DNA of 24,978 nt from positions 541,321 to 566,298 of the forward strand of contig BFEA01000577.1 in assembly GCA_003427395.1 (NCBI GenBank), in the 5' to 3' direction. The translations under genes and the position numbers were made by a program. Source of the stretch: Chara braunii. Taxonomy: Eukaryota > Streptophyta > Charophyceae > Charales > Characeae. Positions 17,058-24,978 of the stretch are shown piece by piece (positions within the stretch are counted from its first letter, which is position 1; each line of letters begins with the position of its first letter). The notes under the pieces are model-generated. The model was not told where the DNA came from. It made no database searches and saw nothing but the letters and a program-made list of their open reading frames with translations.

Positions 17058-17247
17058 ACCACCAGTGCCTTTCCCAGCTATTTTGCCATGACGCGCTGGG
17101 TAACCCGGGAGGGCGGCGGGGTCAGTGCTACCGGACCGAAATGGCTGGTGGTGCCAGCCAAAATGAGGCGCATGCTGGTTCCTTTTTTTTTTGGCGCACA
17201 GGGAGATTTTAGGCTCAGCATCGATAGCTGAGAAAGGTACTGGTGGT
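17058..17247. mobile_element. MITE, subfamily B, complete
   Basis: A 190-bp element with extended 24-bp terminal inverted repeats: left ACCACCAGTGCCTTTCCCAG then CTAT, and right ATAG then CTGAGAAAGGTACTGGTGGT. The interior has CTACCGGACCGAAATGGCTG, GCGCATGCTGGTTCC, a T-run and TTGGCGCACAGGG. Flanks are CTTTA and TTCAG. Between 17248 and 17900 I see nothing recognisable. Confidence 0.9.
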
Positions 17248-17905
17248 TTCAGGTAATACCCTCGTTTTCCCATCTGATAAATGGTACCTGTACCTGGTCC
17301 CAAATTATGCTCATGCCATGAAACTGTGCATTGCAAATTGGGTGTGCATATGATTTTCCCGGGTATGTCCGTCTGTAATTTGAGCATTCCGGTAGTTGGG
17401 TATAACTGCAGGGCATTGGCATAAATTTTACTGGCCATTTCTGGGGTATAGACGCAAGTTGGGCATTCGGACAGGGTAAAGAGGGAATCCCCATCTTTGA
17501 ACAGGGTAGAGATGCAGTTTTCCACATATTTAAATGATATTTTATTATTTTCTATATATATTTTCTGGAAAGACTAGTCCAAAATACTGAGCATGAAAAA
17601 TTGCTTCTTGGTTGTTTTTTCAATTTTTTGAAACATCTGGAAATGTCCGACTACGGACTACCTAAGGTGATAAGAGCATCCTCCCGTAGAGGGCCCCCTC
17701 GTTTGAGGTGACCCCGGTCTATTATGTGACTCCGGTCTATCGGTGGGGAGCAATGCCTGCGAGAAAGCGGGTGCATTCCTTGTTTACAACATGATTTTCA
17801 TTTCACTGCTACAGCCCCAGTATTTGTTGCCCGTAATAAGGGACTTGACTGGCCTTTCCTTTCCATTTCGAGCAGCCTGCATAGAGGAAAAAAGGCAAGG
17901 TTCAA

Positions 17906-18058
17906 ACCACCAGTACTTGGCCCATCTATAGGCCGCTGGAAAAAAATAAGAGTAGAAACATTTCTAGTCGGATGAATTTGGACGTTCCTGTAGTGGGCCG
18001 GTACGATTCCTAGCATCGTGGCTTGTTAACGGGCACAACTTTAGGAAGTACTGGTGGT
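17906..18058 (+). mobile_element. MITE, subfamily A, with TTCAA on both sides
   Basis: A 153-bp element from ACCACCAGTACTTGGCCC to GGAAGTACTGGTGGT. TTCAA occurs directly before (17901-17905) and after (18059-18063), which would be a 5-bp target duplication, unlike the TTAA of other copies. It is the best preserved independent subfamily A copy. Confidence 0.92.
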
Positions 18059-18379
18059 TTCAATATCATAATTCAGCTGAGCAAAATTGCAGCAGATTGT
18101 AGGTTCCCGTTTCTCGACTTGTATACAGTGCCCTTCTATCCTCCACTCTTGCAGGCAGACTTTCACTCAATTGACCGGCAGGAGTAGAGGTGTTGGGCGA
18201 TAACAGCAAATTCGAAGGGTCTGGTTTAAGTGGGGGCAGGGAGGAGGGAGAGAGGTGAGGGGAGTGGTTGGGATTCTTCCGGGTAATTGGGTGTGGATGG
18301 GGGGTGGGTTTATGGAAAGGGGGGGAGGTGGGGAGGGAATGTTCGAAGGGGTCTCCTCCGCGAAGGGATAGAGAAGCGG

Positions 18380-18560
18380 GCTCTCAGGGACAGGGGCGAG
18401 GAGATGGTGAGTTGGCTTGTGACGCCCAACCTCACGCCCGATGTGACTTCCTGATTGGAGTGCGAGTGGGCCTGGAAGCGCGAAAAGGGGTGTGCCAAGG
18501 ATTTTTGGAAAGTGGGGGTGGAGTCCCAGGTCGGAACTGGTATCTCCTGTGACAAGTTTC
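18380..18560 (-). repeat. Diverged dispersed repeat shared with 5.2 kb
   Basis: GGGGTGTGCCAAGGATTTTT followed by GGAAA and GGTGGAGTCCCAGGTCGGAA matches 5250-5300. The surrounding 18.1-19.7 kb is GC-rich, with several open frames on both strands (for example minus 18625-18918 and 18940-19263) in which I recognise nothing. Confidence 0.45.
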
Positions 18561-19750
18561 AGGGATGCGAATGCAGGAGGATAGGTGCGGGTCGGAATCT
18601 TGCTTTATGCTTAGGGAAGCGGGGCTACCGCCTCCATTGGTTTCGTCGTGTGGGTCGGACTCGTATTTGGTGGACTGTCGGGACGATATGGCTATCTCGC
18701 TGGTTGATCACTTGCCAGCGCCGAACGTCGCAGGCTTCGGAGTCGGACGGGACTGGTCTTAGTCGAAGGCTGTGTGCCCGTCGCTCCTCCGAGCGAGTTC
18801 GCTGGATGAAGCCAGAGGCTCGGTACTCGTAATCCTGCAAGCACTCTGAGCACGGGGGACGGGGCCAGTAGGGGGTGATTGCGGGCCAGGGAACGATGGT
18901 TAAGGAGTGGTAGGGCAAGATGCGGTGAAAGGGAGGAAACTAGGTCCCTAAGATAATGATTCCGGGTTCCGCGACAACGTGACACGTGTATGGGCTAGAG
19001 TAGCCGGGGAGATGGGGGATACGTCCGAAAGCCCGGTCGAGATCCCACTCGCAAATGCGTTCGGTTCCGGTTTCGTAAGGGAAGTTCGGCGGGTCCGCCC
19101 TCGATCGGGATGGCGAGCAGGAGCGTTTCCAATATTCCTGGAATTCCTGATCTCTCAAACACTCCCGACCGGTGATACGAAAAGGGGTTTCGAAATTTAT
19201 ATTATAGGGCGGGCGGACATTTAGACCTTCGGGAAATCGATCGAGTTCAGGTTCCGCAGACACGCGCGTAGGCAGCGATCTTGCTTGGTCGAGCCTACAC
19301 GTGTGTGCACGAGACCTCTCCTTCGATCGGATGGGTGAAAGTTAGTTGTTCGCAAGATGGATCGTCCTATGATGAGACAAACATGCATATCTCGTTCATA
19401 CACAGACAGGATCACACCTAACATTCATGCATTCAGTTTCCCGCACACACATGCACATCAACAAAAGGAATCGAGGATCCTTACACAACAGTTCTTCTGC
19501 CAATCAGCCTGGGGGACACACAAGATTCGGTCGCAGGTGACCAACCAATCAGATAATTCAAAAGTAAGAGGAGGGGCGTGGAGGAATACAGCCATACACC
19601 GACCTATGAAAAAAAAAATAAAAAAATCCGAGATGTCGATCCAGAAAGGAAAAGGGCGACTTGCGCCGAATACAAAAATTGCTCATAAGGATAGAAGAAG
19701 AGCCAAAATTACTTAGAAGAATGGAAAAAGAAGCTCATCACACACCTCCC

Positions 19751-19751
<1 letters not shown>

Positions 19752-19821
<70 letters not shown>

Positions 19822-19824
19822 CCN

Positions 19825-19887
<63 letters not shown>
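19752..19887. repeat. Long (CT)n microsatellite with an assembly gap
   Basis: About 66 CT dinucleotides are interrupted at 19819-19824 by CCCCN. The N shows that the true length is unresolved. The poly-SL and poly-ER open frames here are artefacts. Confidence 0.98.
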
Positions 19888-19889
<2 letters not shown>

Positions 19890-19899
19890 CCCAATCATC

Positions 19900-20330
19900 A
19901 CCCCGATGCGGACAGTCCGTCGCCTCGCACCCACACAGAGTTGTCACCCCGCTTGATCCGAGCATGCAAGCCAGATTCGCCCGTGCGCCACAGTCCGTCG
20001 CGGCCCCACGTCAACCCCGCATGCCCAACATCAACTCGTCGGATCGCCCAACTCTCTACTCACCTGCCAACTCTTGCTCGTTAGCCGATCCTCTCGACCG
20101 CGCTAACTCCCAAAAATTCTTAGAGAGCGAGTTAATCGCGCTTGCGAAATTTATAGCATGCATGGGTGCGCACGATACCTGGGATTGTATCCAAGTAGGA
20201 GGGAGAAGAAGGAAGGAAGTGCCTACGACTGCATGGCCAGGCCGCGGCGTGGGGGATGTAGCATCACTCCACACAGCGATCCGGTCATGCACGCGTTCAG
20301 GCCAATAGGGAAGAAGCGCGCGCAGTCGGG
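19900..20330 (+). repeat. Dispersed repeat C, copy 2
   Basis: This is the diverged partner of 11870-12240, aligned in the same order and orientation. From 20331 to 20776 I see nothing recognisable. Confidence 0.45.
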
Positions 20331-20776
20331 GGCGCCACAAGAGATATCAAGAACGAGAGGGTTACGATTGCAATCATGGCCGCCAAAACAAAGTTACAGT
20401 CACACGCAAGGATTAAGGTGCGGAAAAATCAGAGCGCAGATCCTGACGCGGCAAGGCGTCCGTAAGCAAGAAGCGTCGTGCAACAAAAATTGAGGTGCGC
20501 CCAAATTCCTAATCTAAATCCTAGACGAAGCAAATTCCGAGAGCCCGCGGGGGCTTGACATCAGTTGAAAATTATAAAAGATTTTCCCGCGCGACGATCG
20601 CGCCAAAATTCCCATTTCCCACAGCAGAACAAGAAAGAAGCTATGTCAACAGTTATCTTTCGCGCTCGCTAAGGCGTGATCAGCTACCAACCGTCGCAAG
20701 ATTACCCCGGCCTCAATTCCACAGGAAAAACAAGCAAAGCAAAAGCACCCGTGCAATTCACCCGGCCATCCCAACT

Positions 20777-21145
20777 TCAACCCCCGAAGTAGTCTTGCGC
20801 AGAAAATCGCGCGGCTGCAGAAAACAGTCCGTCACAGGCTTGAGTTGCAAATGGCGTCTGGCGTGAAGGGGAGTGTATTATGTGTAGTGGATCTTCAACC
20901 ATTGCTGTCATCTCGTCTTTTGGCAGGGGAATAAAAAAGTGACTACTTGGATTATGTTTCCAGATAGATTCTGATTGCCTCCAGTTCTTCCATGCAATCC
21001 TCCCATCGTCTCCTACCTTGCATGCGCGCCTCCCCGGCTCCACCCCGATTTGCTTGAAGATGTGGATATCATGTTTTTTGGCCTGCCACTTGACTGTAGT
21101 GTCCTGCGTCTGCTTTAATTCTTTCCATGCTCGACGAGTCCTCAA
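20777..21145 (-). pseudogene. Possible retroelement relic frame, unrecognised
   Basis: A 122-codon minus-strand frame contains RRAWKELKQTQDTTVKWQAK, KHDIHIFKQIG, CKVGDDGRIAWKNWRQSESI and FFIPLPKDEMTAM. It is tryptophan-, lysine- and aspartate-rich and looks translated, perhaps from the 3' part of a LINE ORF2, given the LINE relic on the same strand at 24 kb. I cannot match a defined domain. The C-terminal 30 residues differ in composition and may be chance. Confidence 0.25.
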
Positions 21146-21422
21146 TCAAATAGCCTCAGTGATCTAAGCAGTGGCTTGGTGGAACCCGAAGGCATGTTCT
21201 TTTCTTTCAAAGGAGCATCTTCAAGTTGCCTGCCACATGCACATCAGAATATCTACTGTGATATACTTGAAAAGATCGTGTGAGGTACACAGGATCGGTG
21301 TCGATGTTCCTTGTGGGTCTGATTTTGCCCCTAGATGGATAAAAACTTACGTCTCATGGGAAGGGTTGCCTCGCAAGAGCTGCCAAGTAGCTTCCCACCC
21401 CTCTACATATCTGGAGTGCCAT

Positions 21423-21574
21423 ATCCCACTGGCAAGTATGATGGGAATAAGTGTCTGAATTTGGACGTGTTCCACGCAGAGATGCAGAAAAGCAGATCAA
21501 TCACAGTTTTCTGCACGTAGCCACAAGCACGTCCAGATTCAGACACTTATTCCCATCATACTTGCCAGTGGGAT
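21423..21574. repeat. Long inverted repeat (47-bp arms) with inner hairpin
   Basis: Arm 21423-21469 (ATCCCACTGGCAAGTATGAT and on to GGACGTG) matches the reverse complement of 21528-21574 at 46 of 47 positions. Within the 58-base spacer, TGCAGAAAA (21483-21491) pairs with TTTTCTGCA (21507-21515). The near-identity of the arms shows a recent inverted duplication or template-switch event. Confidence 0.95.
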
Positions 21575-21726
21575 TTGGCCCTAAGGTTGCCCTCCTTTTG
21601 GGGGATGACTTCCCACAATATTGACAGATAGGGTAGTGTTAATAGTTATGCCTTTCTTGTTTCAAATTCGACCTTGACACTAATGTAGTAACGTTACAAA
21701 GATGAAGGGAAAAAAATGTTGTTTAA

Positions 21727-21767
21727 ACCACCAGTAGGCTGAATCTGTGCGCCGCACGGTTGGTGGT
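21727..21767. mobile_element. Minimal 41-bp MITE derivative
   Basis: The ends ACCACCAGT and GGTTGGTGGT enclose only about 22 bases. Flanks are TTAA (21723-21726) and TTAC. It is probably an internal-deletion derivative. The AT-rich stretch 21775-22150 shows nothing. Confidence 0.6.
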
Positions 21768-22154
21768 TTACCTGCTGGTACAGTGGTACACCACTTATTT
21801 GTTCATTGACTAAGTTTACAAATTAGAACGAGTTCATATTAACTTCATAAACCATTTCAAGAAAAGATTGGCAAGCATTGGGTACTAAATGACCTCCATT
21901 CATCGTGACAAAATGAAATAAACGCAAAACCAAACTAATAGTGAGTGAATATCATAAACAAAGATGATTCAATTAGTAACAGAAGGAAAGATACAAGTTT
22001 CCTTCCTATATGACTAAGGGATCAATGGAATAATAGCAAATTGTTCTAGTGGGCTAAAAGCCATTATGAATTCTCTTAAGGCCTGGAGTAGGCAGGCATC
22101 TGAACAGAATCTGCCGTTGTAGGGCCCTATGTGATGCGGGCATGCTTTTCTTGA

Positions 22155-22326
22155 GCCACGAGTACCACTTCCAGAAAGTGCGCCCGTGCACGCGCTGGCC
22201 ATTGCTACAGTGCTCCGATGGTTCCTTTCGAATGGATTTAATAATTTATCCATGCGTGTGGCAGGCCTGTTCATTCCAGCGCGTCCCAGCATGTGCGCGA
22301 CGACACTTTCGGGAAGTACTGCTGGT
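22155..22326. mobile_element. Degraded MITE, 172 bp
   Basis: The left end GCCACGAGTACCACTTCC, followed by AGAAAGTG, mirrors the right end CACTTTCGGGAAGTACTGC followed by TGGT. Flanks are TTGA and TTAA. The interior (GCGCTGGCCATTGC, CCGATGGTTCC) is unlike subfamilies A and B. Between 22331 and 22740 I see nothing recognisable. Confidence 0.65.
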
Positions 22327-22746
22327 TTAAATGCTTTCGATCTTATCTCTGAGAACGCCCCTTGTGGTAGTGGTGGATCACTCTCCCATCCATTGTTAAG
22401 CAACCCTGATTCACTTAGTTAGGTAATATGAGTCCTCTGTCCCATTCGGACCTGAATGGTTCACCGGATCCACCACGTGCTCGCATCCCGAAATGGGATC
22501 CCATTCCAACTGTCGGGTTGGACGAGAATGCAGATTGCGCTTCAGGTGTTGTTGCCACTTCGTGTCCTGGTTCCCCGTTGTTCAAGCCCTGGTATTTGCG
22601 CTCTTATTCGACGCACTACATAGGAAAACCCTGTGTCTTTCCTGACCGAACGCGTATAGTTCCTAATCCTACCTGCACCTCACATCCACGAACCCCTTCA
22701 ACCGCGTCTCGCAGACACGGTTGGGGGTTGACCTAGGGTTGGTCCT

Positions 22747-22984
22747 TCCCAGTAGTAGCACTTTCCCAGCCAGTTTTCTAAGACGTGCCGTGCATGCAGG
22801 CGCGTTGGGCGAGATGTACGAGGGTGGCGTCTGCCTGGAAATCCATCCAGGCAAAATGGGTCACATGCAAGGGCCTGATCTGCCTGGATGGAATTCCACG
22901 CAAACGCCGCACCGGTATATCCCACCCGACGTGCCTGCATACACGACACATCTTAGAAAAATGATTGGGAAATGTACTGGTGGC
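22747..22984. mobile_element. Foldback MITE with arms over 100 bp
   Basis: The right end GGGAAATGTACTGGTGG belongs to the ACCACC family. The left end is degraded (CAGTAGTAGCACTTTCCC). The two halves are imperfect reverse complements for over 100 bases: TTTTCTAAGACGTGCCGTG against TTTTCTAAGATGTGTCGTG, GCATGCAGGCGCGTTGGG against GTATGCAGGCACGTCGGG, and CATCCAGGCA in both. Transcription would give a long imperfect hairpin. Confidence 0.85.
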
Positions 22985-23142
22985 TTCTAAGCACCTCGTG
23001 TGTTGGTGGTGTCGTTGCAGTTGGCTTTCTAGACTCCTTTGACGGTGTACTCCCAGATCTGCATGGGACTGTCCCCGTCCAGTCCCATTCCTGTGGATCG
23101 AGGGGGAGGGAGCATATTGCGGTGGGCACTTTTTCCATTTGC

Positions 23143-23265
23143 TTATTCTTGACAGTAATGGCTATTTACTTAGCAACTTGGGTAGTACCATCTGATTTTC
23201 AACAAGGTGAAAATTATCGTATCATCTATGTACATGTGCCTGCAGCTTGGACGAGTTTACTTATT
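23143..23265 (+). pseudogene. ccmC: Mitochondrial ccmC fragment (NUMT)
   Basis: The plus strand encodes LFLTVMAIYLATWVVPSDFQ followed by QGENYRIIYVHVPAAWTSLLI. This is the early membrane region of CcmC, the haem-handling subunit of the mitochondrial cytochrome c maturation system, in the form seen in bryophyte and charophyte mitochondria. About 41 of some 230-240 residues remain. The tryptophan-rich haem-binding motif and all later membrane helices are missing. The match ends abruptly after LLI, where the sequence changes to GGTTCTTTATAAG and a stop. One conserved residue is altered (WMS to WTS, ATG to ACG). It cannot be functional and is best read as mitochondrial DNA transferred to the nucleus. 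The 101-codon frame that contains it starts in unrelated upstream sequence. Confidence 0.88.
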
Positions 23266-23339
23266 GGTTCTTTATAAGAAATACATAATCAATAAAATAG
23301 TTTTTTGAATAAAATTATATTGTTGATATTCAAGATTGA

Positions 23340-23409
23340 GGCGACACCCAGATTCGAACTGGGGATAAAGGATTTGCAATCCCTTGCCTTACCGCTTGGC
23401 CATATCGCC
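23340..23409 (-). tRNA. trnC-GCA: tRNA-Cys (GCA), chloroplast type, probably transferred organelle DNA
   Basis: The minus strand folds as a full 70-base cloverleaf. The acceptor stem is GGCGATA/TGTCGCC (one G-U), the D arm GCC...GGC, the anticodon arm AGGGA-TTGCAAA-TCCTT with anticodon GCA, and the T arm CCCAG-TTCGAAT-CTGGG. No CCA is encoded. The sequence resembles plastid trnC more than the native plant mitochondrial one. It lies 74 bases downstream of the ccmC fragment in strongly AT-rich DNA (about 23275-23490) that contrasts with the surrounding nuclear sequence. It is structurally intact, but in a nuclear context expression is doubtful. Confidence 0.93.
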
Positions 23410-23529
23410 TTATATTATAAATTGTCTACAAAGATAGTGTAACAAATAATTAATAAAAAATCAATTTGATATTTTATGTACTTAAATTTCAGTTCACTTT
23501 TTGGAATCTGTTCCACTCTGGCGATAGAT

Positions 23530-23546
23530 CAGACGCGAAGCGTCTG
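23530..23546. repeat. GC-rich perfect hairpin
   Basis: CAGACGC-GAA-GCGTCTG is a 7-bp stem with a GAA loop. It lies just beyond the AT-rich organelle-derived segment and may belong to it. Short GC-rich palindromes are common in algal organelle genomes. Confidence 0.6.
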
Positions 23547-23627
23547 CTCGAGTACAAACGCGGGTGCTGCCTCCAGCAAGCAGTTTCGGAGTTCGAGCGC
23601 CCACTTCGTTCGCTGGCCTTGAGTGTG

Positions 23628-23651
23628 CGACGGACTAACTCAAGTCCGTCG
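23628..23651. repeat. 9-bp perfect hairpin
   Basis: CGACGGACT pairs with AGTCCGTCG around a 6-base loop. It is the second GC-rich stem within 100 bases. Confidence 0.6.
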
Positions 23652-23984
23652 ATTTAGGCTCCTTCCCGTATAGGCCTATGATCCCTCGTCTTTATCTTCC
23701 AGGACTCTCACTGGTCTAAATTCTGCCCAGGAGCATGTGCAGTCTGATTCTTCTTTGCGGGTATGCTTTGTCCACCTGGCGCCTGCTGGCTCGGGTGTGT
23801 AGGCTTCAAGGGAGGCTTGTGTGGTGTCCACTTTGCAGACCTGGTGAGCCACCATCGGAATGGGTAGTGCTGCAATACTTATAAGTTATTACCCACTCTC
23901 CTTTTTGAATTACCGCACCTTTTCTGAGTTGCAAGTGCCATGTGTGAACCAAGCAAGCAGATGTAGTCTGATGTACCCTTCGTT

Positions 23985-24420
23985 GTGCCTGCAATGGCGG
24001 TGCAAGACATGCTATTTGTATTTGTGCCATGGGAGCCCATGATATGTCATAACCCGTAAGCAGTCTGATAACGAATTTCAGTATCAGTCAGTGCATGGAT
24101 GGGTTAATGATACCCAGGCCCCCTCTGTCTCTAGGTTGTGCAATGGACTCCCATGCTACTCTCCTCAGTCGCCTTGCACCTTTTGTGATCATTCTTCCAC
24201 AAGTAGGTGGACAAGGCCATTTTGAGTCTGTCCAATTGTTTAGGTTGAAGGTGCCAGAAGGCCAGTTTATACCAGATTTTGGAGAGGACTGCATTATTGA
24301 TTGCCTGGGCCCTCCAACCAATGATGTGTGCTGTCCTTTCCATTTGGCTAGACTTTCCATTATTATTTGTATGACAGCCTTTTTTTTTTATAACAAATCC
24401 CGTGGCGTCAGGTAGGAGTG
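23985..24420 (-). pseudogene. L1-like LINE reverse transcriptase relic
   Basis: The minus strand encodes the region just downstream of the RT catalytic core in plant-type LINE ORF2. It reads IIGWRAQAINNAVLSKIWYK and AFWHLQPKQLDRLKMALSTY followed by LWKND. After a frameshift near 24180 come RRVAWESIAQPRDRGGLGI and INPSMH, then a TGA, and in the same frame LILKFVIRLLTGYDISWAPM. The W..L...FLW-like and GGLGI-P motifs are diagnostic. Frameshift and stop show it is dead. No RT catalytic YxDD core is found upstream, and the downstream zinc-ribbon portion is not identifiable nearby. Elements of this type probably supplied the machinery for the U6 retropseudogene at 14.5 kb. Confidence 0.85.
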
Positions 24421-24672
24421 ATGATACAAGCATGCAGTCCTACCTGACTTATCGGGGCTCCATTCTATTGGTGGGGAGCTGCGCCTGCTGGAAACTGGGT
24501 CCAGCGTCCCATGAGAAACAATGAAGGACCGAGGTACAGCCATATTAACGTGGGGAGCTCAACATTTTGCAAAATCCACCCACTGCCTGGCCAAGCCTAC
24601 TGGCCCACCCTGCGGGCAGCAGCAGGTACACTGTTGCAGATTTTTGAGGCATTGGGGGCGGTGGTGGTTTAA

Positions 24673-24770
24673 ACCACCAGTACCTTGCCCTGCTATTGAG
24701 TCCGAGCCTCGGCCGACCAGTATGCCGAGCCTTGCCGAGGCTCGAACTACCGGTTCTTCACTTCCCAGGC
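24673..24770. mobile_element. MITE left end, right boundary unclear
   Basis: ACCACCAGTACCTTGCCCTG follows TTAA (24669-24672), and the preceding bases GGTGGT make a GGTGGTTTAAACCACC palindrome. A matching right end was not found. A second left-end-like sequence, ACTACCGGTTCTTCACTTCC, begins near 24747. Confidence 0.5.
24703..24744. repeat. 11-bp perfect hairpin inside the MITE remnant
   Basis: CGAGCCTCGGC (24703-24713) pairs with GCCGAGGCTCG (24734-24744), and another GCCGAG lies within the loop. Confidence 0.8.
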
Positions 24771-24866
24771 CTACCCGGTAGCGCAAGAAAAAAACGGGAA
24801 CAAAAACTAGGAAAAAAATAGAAAAAGCAAAAAAAAAAAAAAAAAGCTGTTATTTCTGTTGGCGCC

Positions 24867-24927
24867 AGAGAGAGAGAGAGAGAGAGGATGGCAGCGAAGT
24901 CGCCGGGCCCCAACGGCGATTTCGCCG

Positions 24928-24978
<51 letters not shown>
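24867..24978. repeat. (GA)n and (CT)n microsatellites flanking a GC-rich hairpin
   Basis: An AG run (24867-24886) and a CT run (24931 to the window end) are complementary. Between them GCGAAGTCGCCG (24894-24905) pairs with CGGCGATTTCGC (24914-24925) with one G-U type mismatch. The whole could fold into one long hairpin. The CT run continues past the window. Confidence 0.85.

Noticed and set aside
18625-19263. Minus-strand frames of 97 and 107 codons in GC-rich DNA
   Set aside because: No motifs, multiple overlapping frames of equal quality on both strands, and GC-rich composition favours chance open frames.
19661-20308. 215-codon frame with a Ser-Leu repeat, and antisense Glu-Arg repeats
   Set aside because: They are translations of the CT microsatellite across an N.
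22972-23277. 101-codon frame as an intact ccmC-like gene
   Set aside because: Only the last third matches CcmC. The start lies in unrelated DNA and the haem-binding region is absent.

Overview
The window looks like nuclear, mostly non-genic DNA from a streptophyte (green plant lineage) genome, most likely a charophyte alga such as Chara or possibly a bryophyte. The evidence is: two U6 snRNA-like sequences with plant-type cores; a fragment of mitochondrial ccmC that reads like the bryophyte/charophyte protein; a chloroplast-type trnC(GCA) in AT-rich flanks; an L1-like LINE relic; and a decayed minus-strand element with a CCHC zinc knuckle and E/K/R-rich coiled coil. The species is an inference. 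Two single N characters (4509 and 19824) both fall inside tandem repeats and mark assembly gaps.

Layout. 1-1.7 kb: degenerate and tandem repeats. 2.0-2.1 kb: a U6-like sequence with insertions in its core. 2.3-4.3 kb: dispersed repeat fragments and a reiterated poly(A) tail. 4.36-5.15 kb: a 52-bp tandem array, then a 309-bp tandem duplication that carries a MITE. 5.9-11.5 kb: a large decayed minus-strand region. It has two diverged, same-orientation copies of one repeat (about 5.9-6.7 and 10.5-11.5 kb) flanking broken reading frames that include a zinc knuckle and coiled-coil, gag-like pieces. 11.7-12.3 kb: a 24-bp tandem repeat and a dispersed repeat shared with 19.9-20.3 kb. 12.9 kb: a near-perfect 35-bp hairpin. 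13.1-18.1 kb: a dense cluster of MITEs sharing the terminus ACCACCAGTAC, plus a U6 retropseudogene. 19.75-19.89 kb: a long CT tract. 21.4 kb: a 47-bp inverted repeat. 21.7-23.0 kb: three more MITEs, one a long foldback. 23.14-23.5 kb: organelle-derived DNA. 23.9-24.4 kb: the LINE relic. The window ends in GA/CT microsatellites around a GC-rich hairpin.

No intact, confidently functional protein-coding gene is visible. Most long open frames are antisense, microsatellite-derived or run through repeats. The most distinctive content is the MITE family: at least twelve copies with common ends (consensus ACCACCAGTACYTT..CCC), at least three internal-sequence subfamilies, frequent TTAA flanks, and several head-to-tail or back-to-back insertions. 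It makes up roughly 8 percent of the window and has no transposase here.
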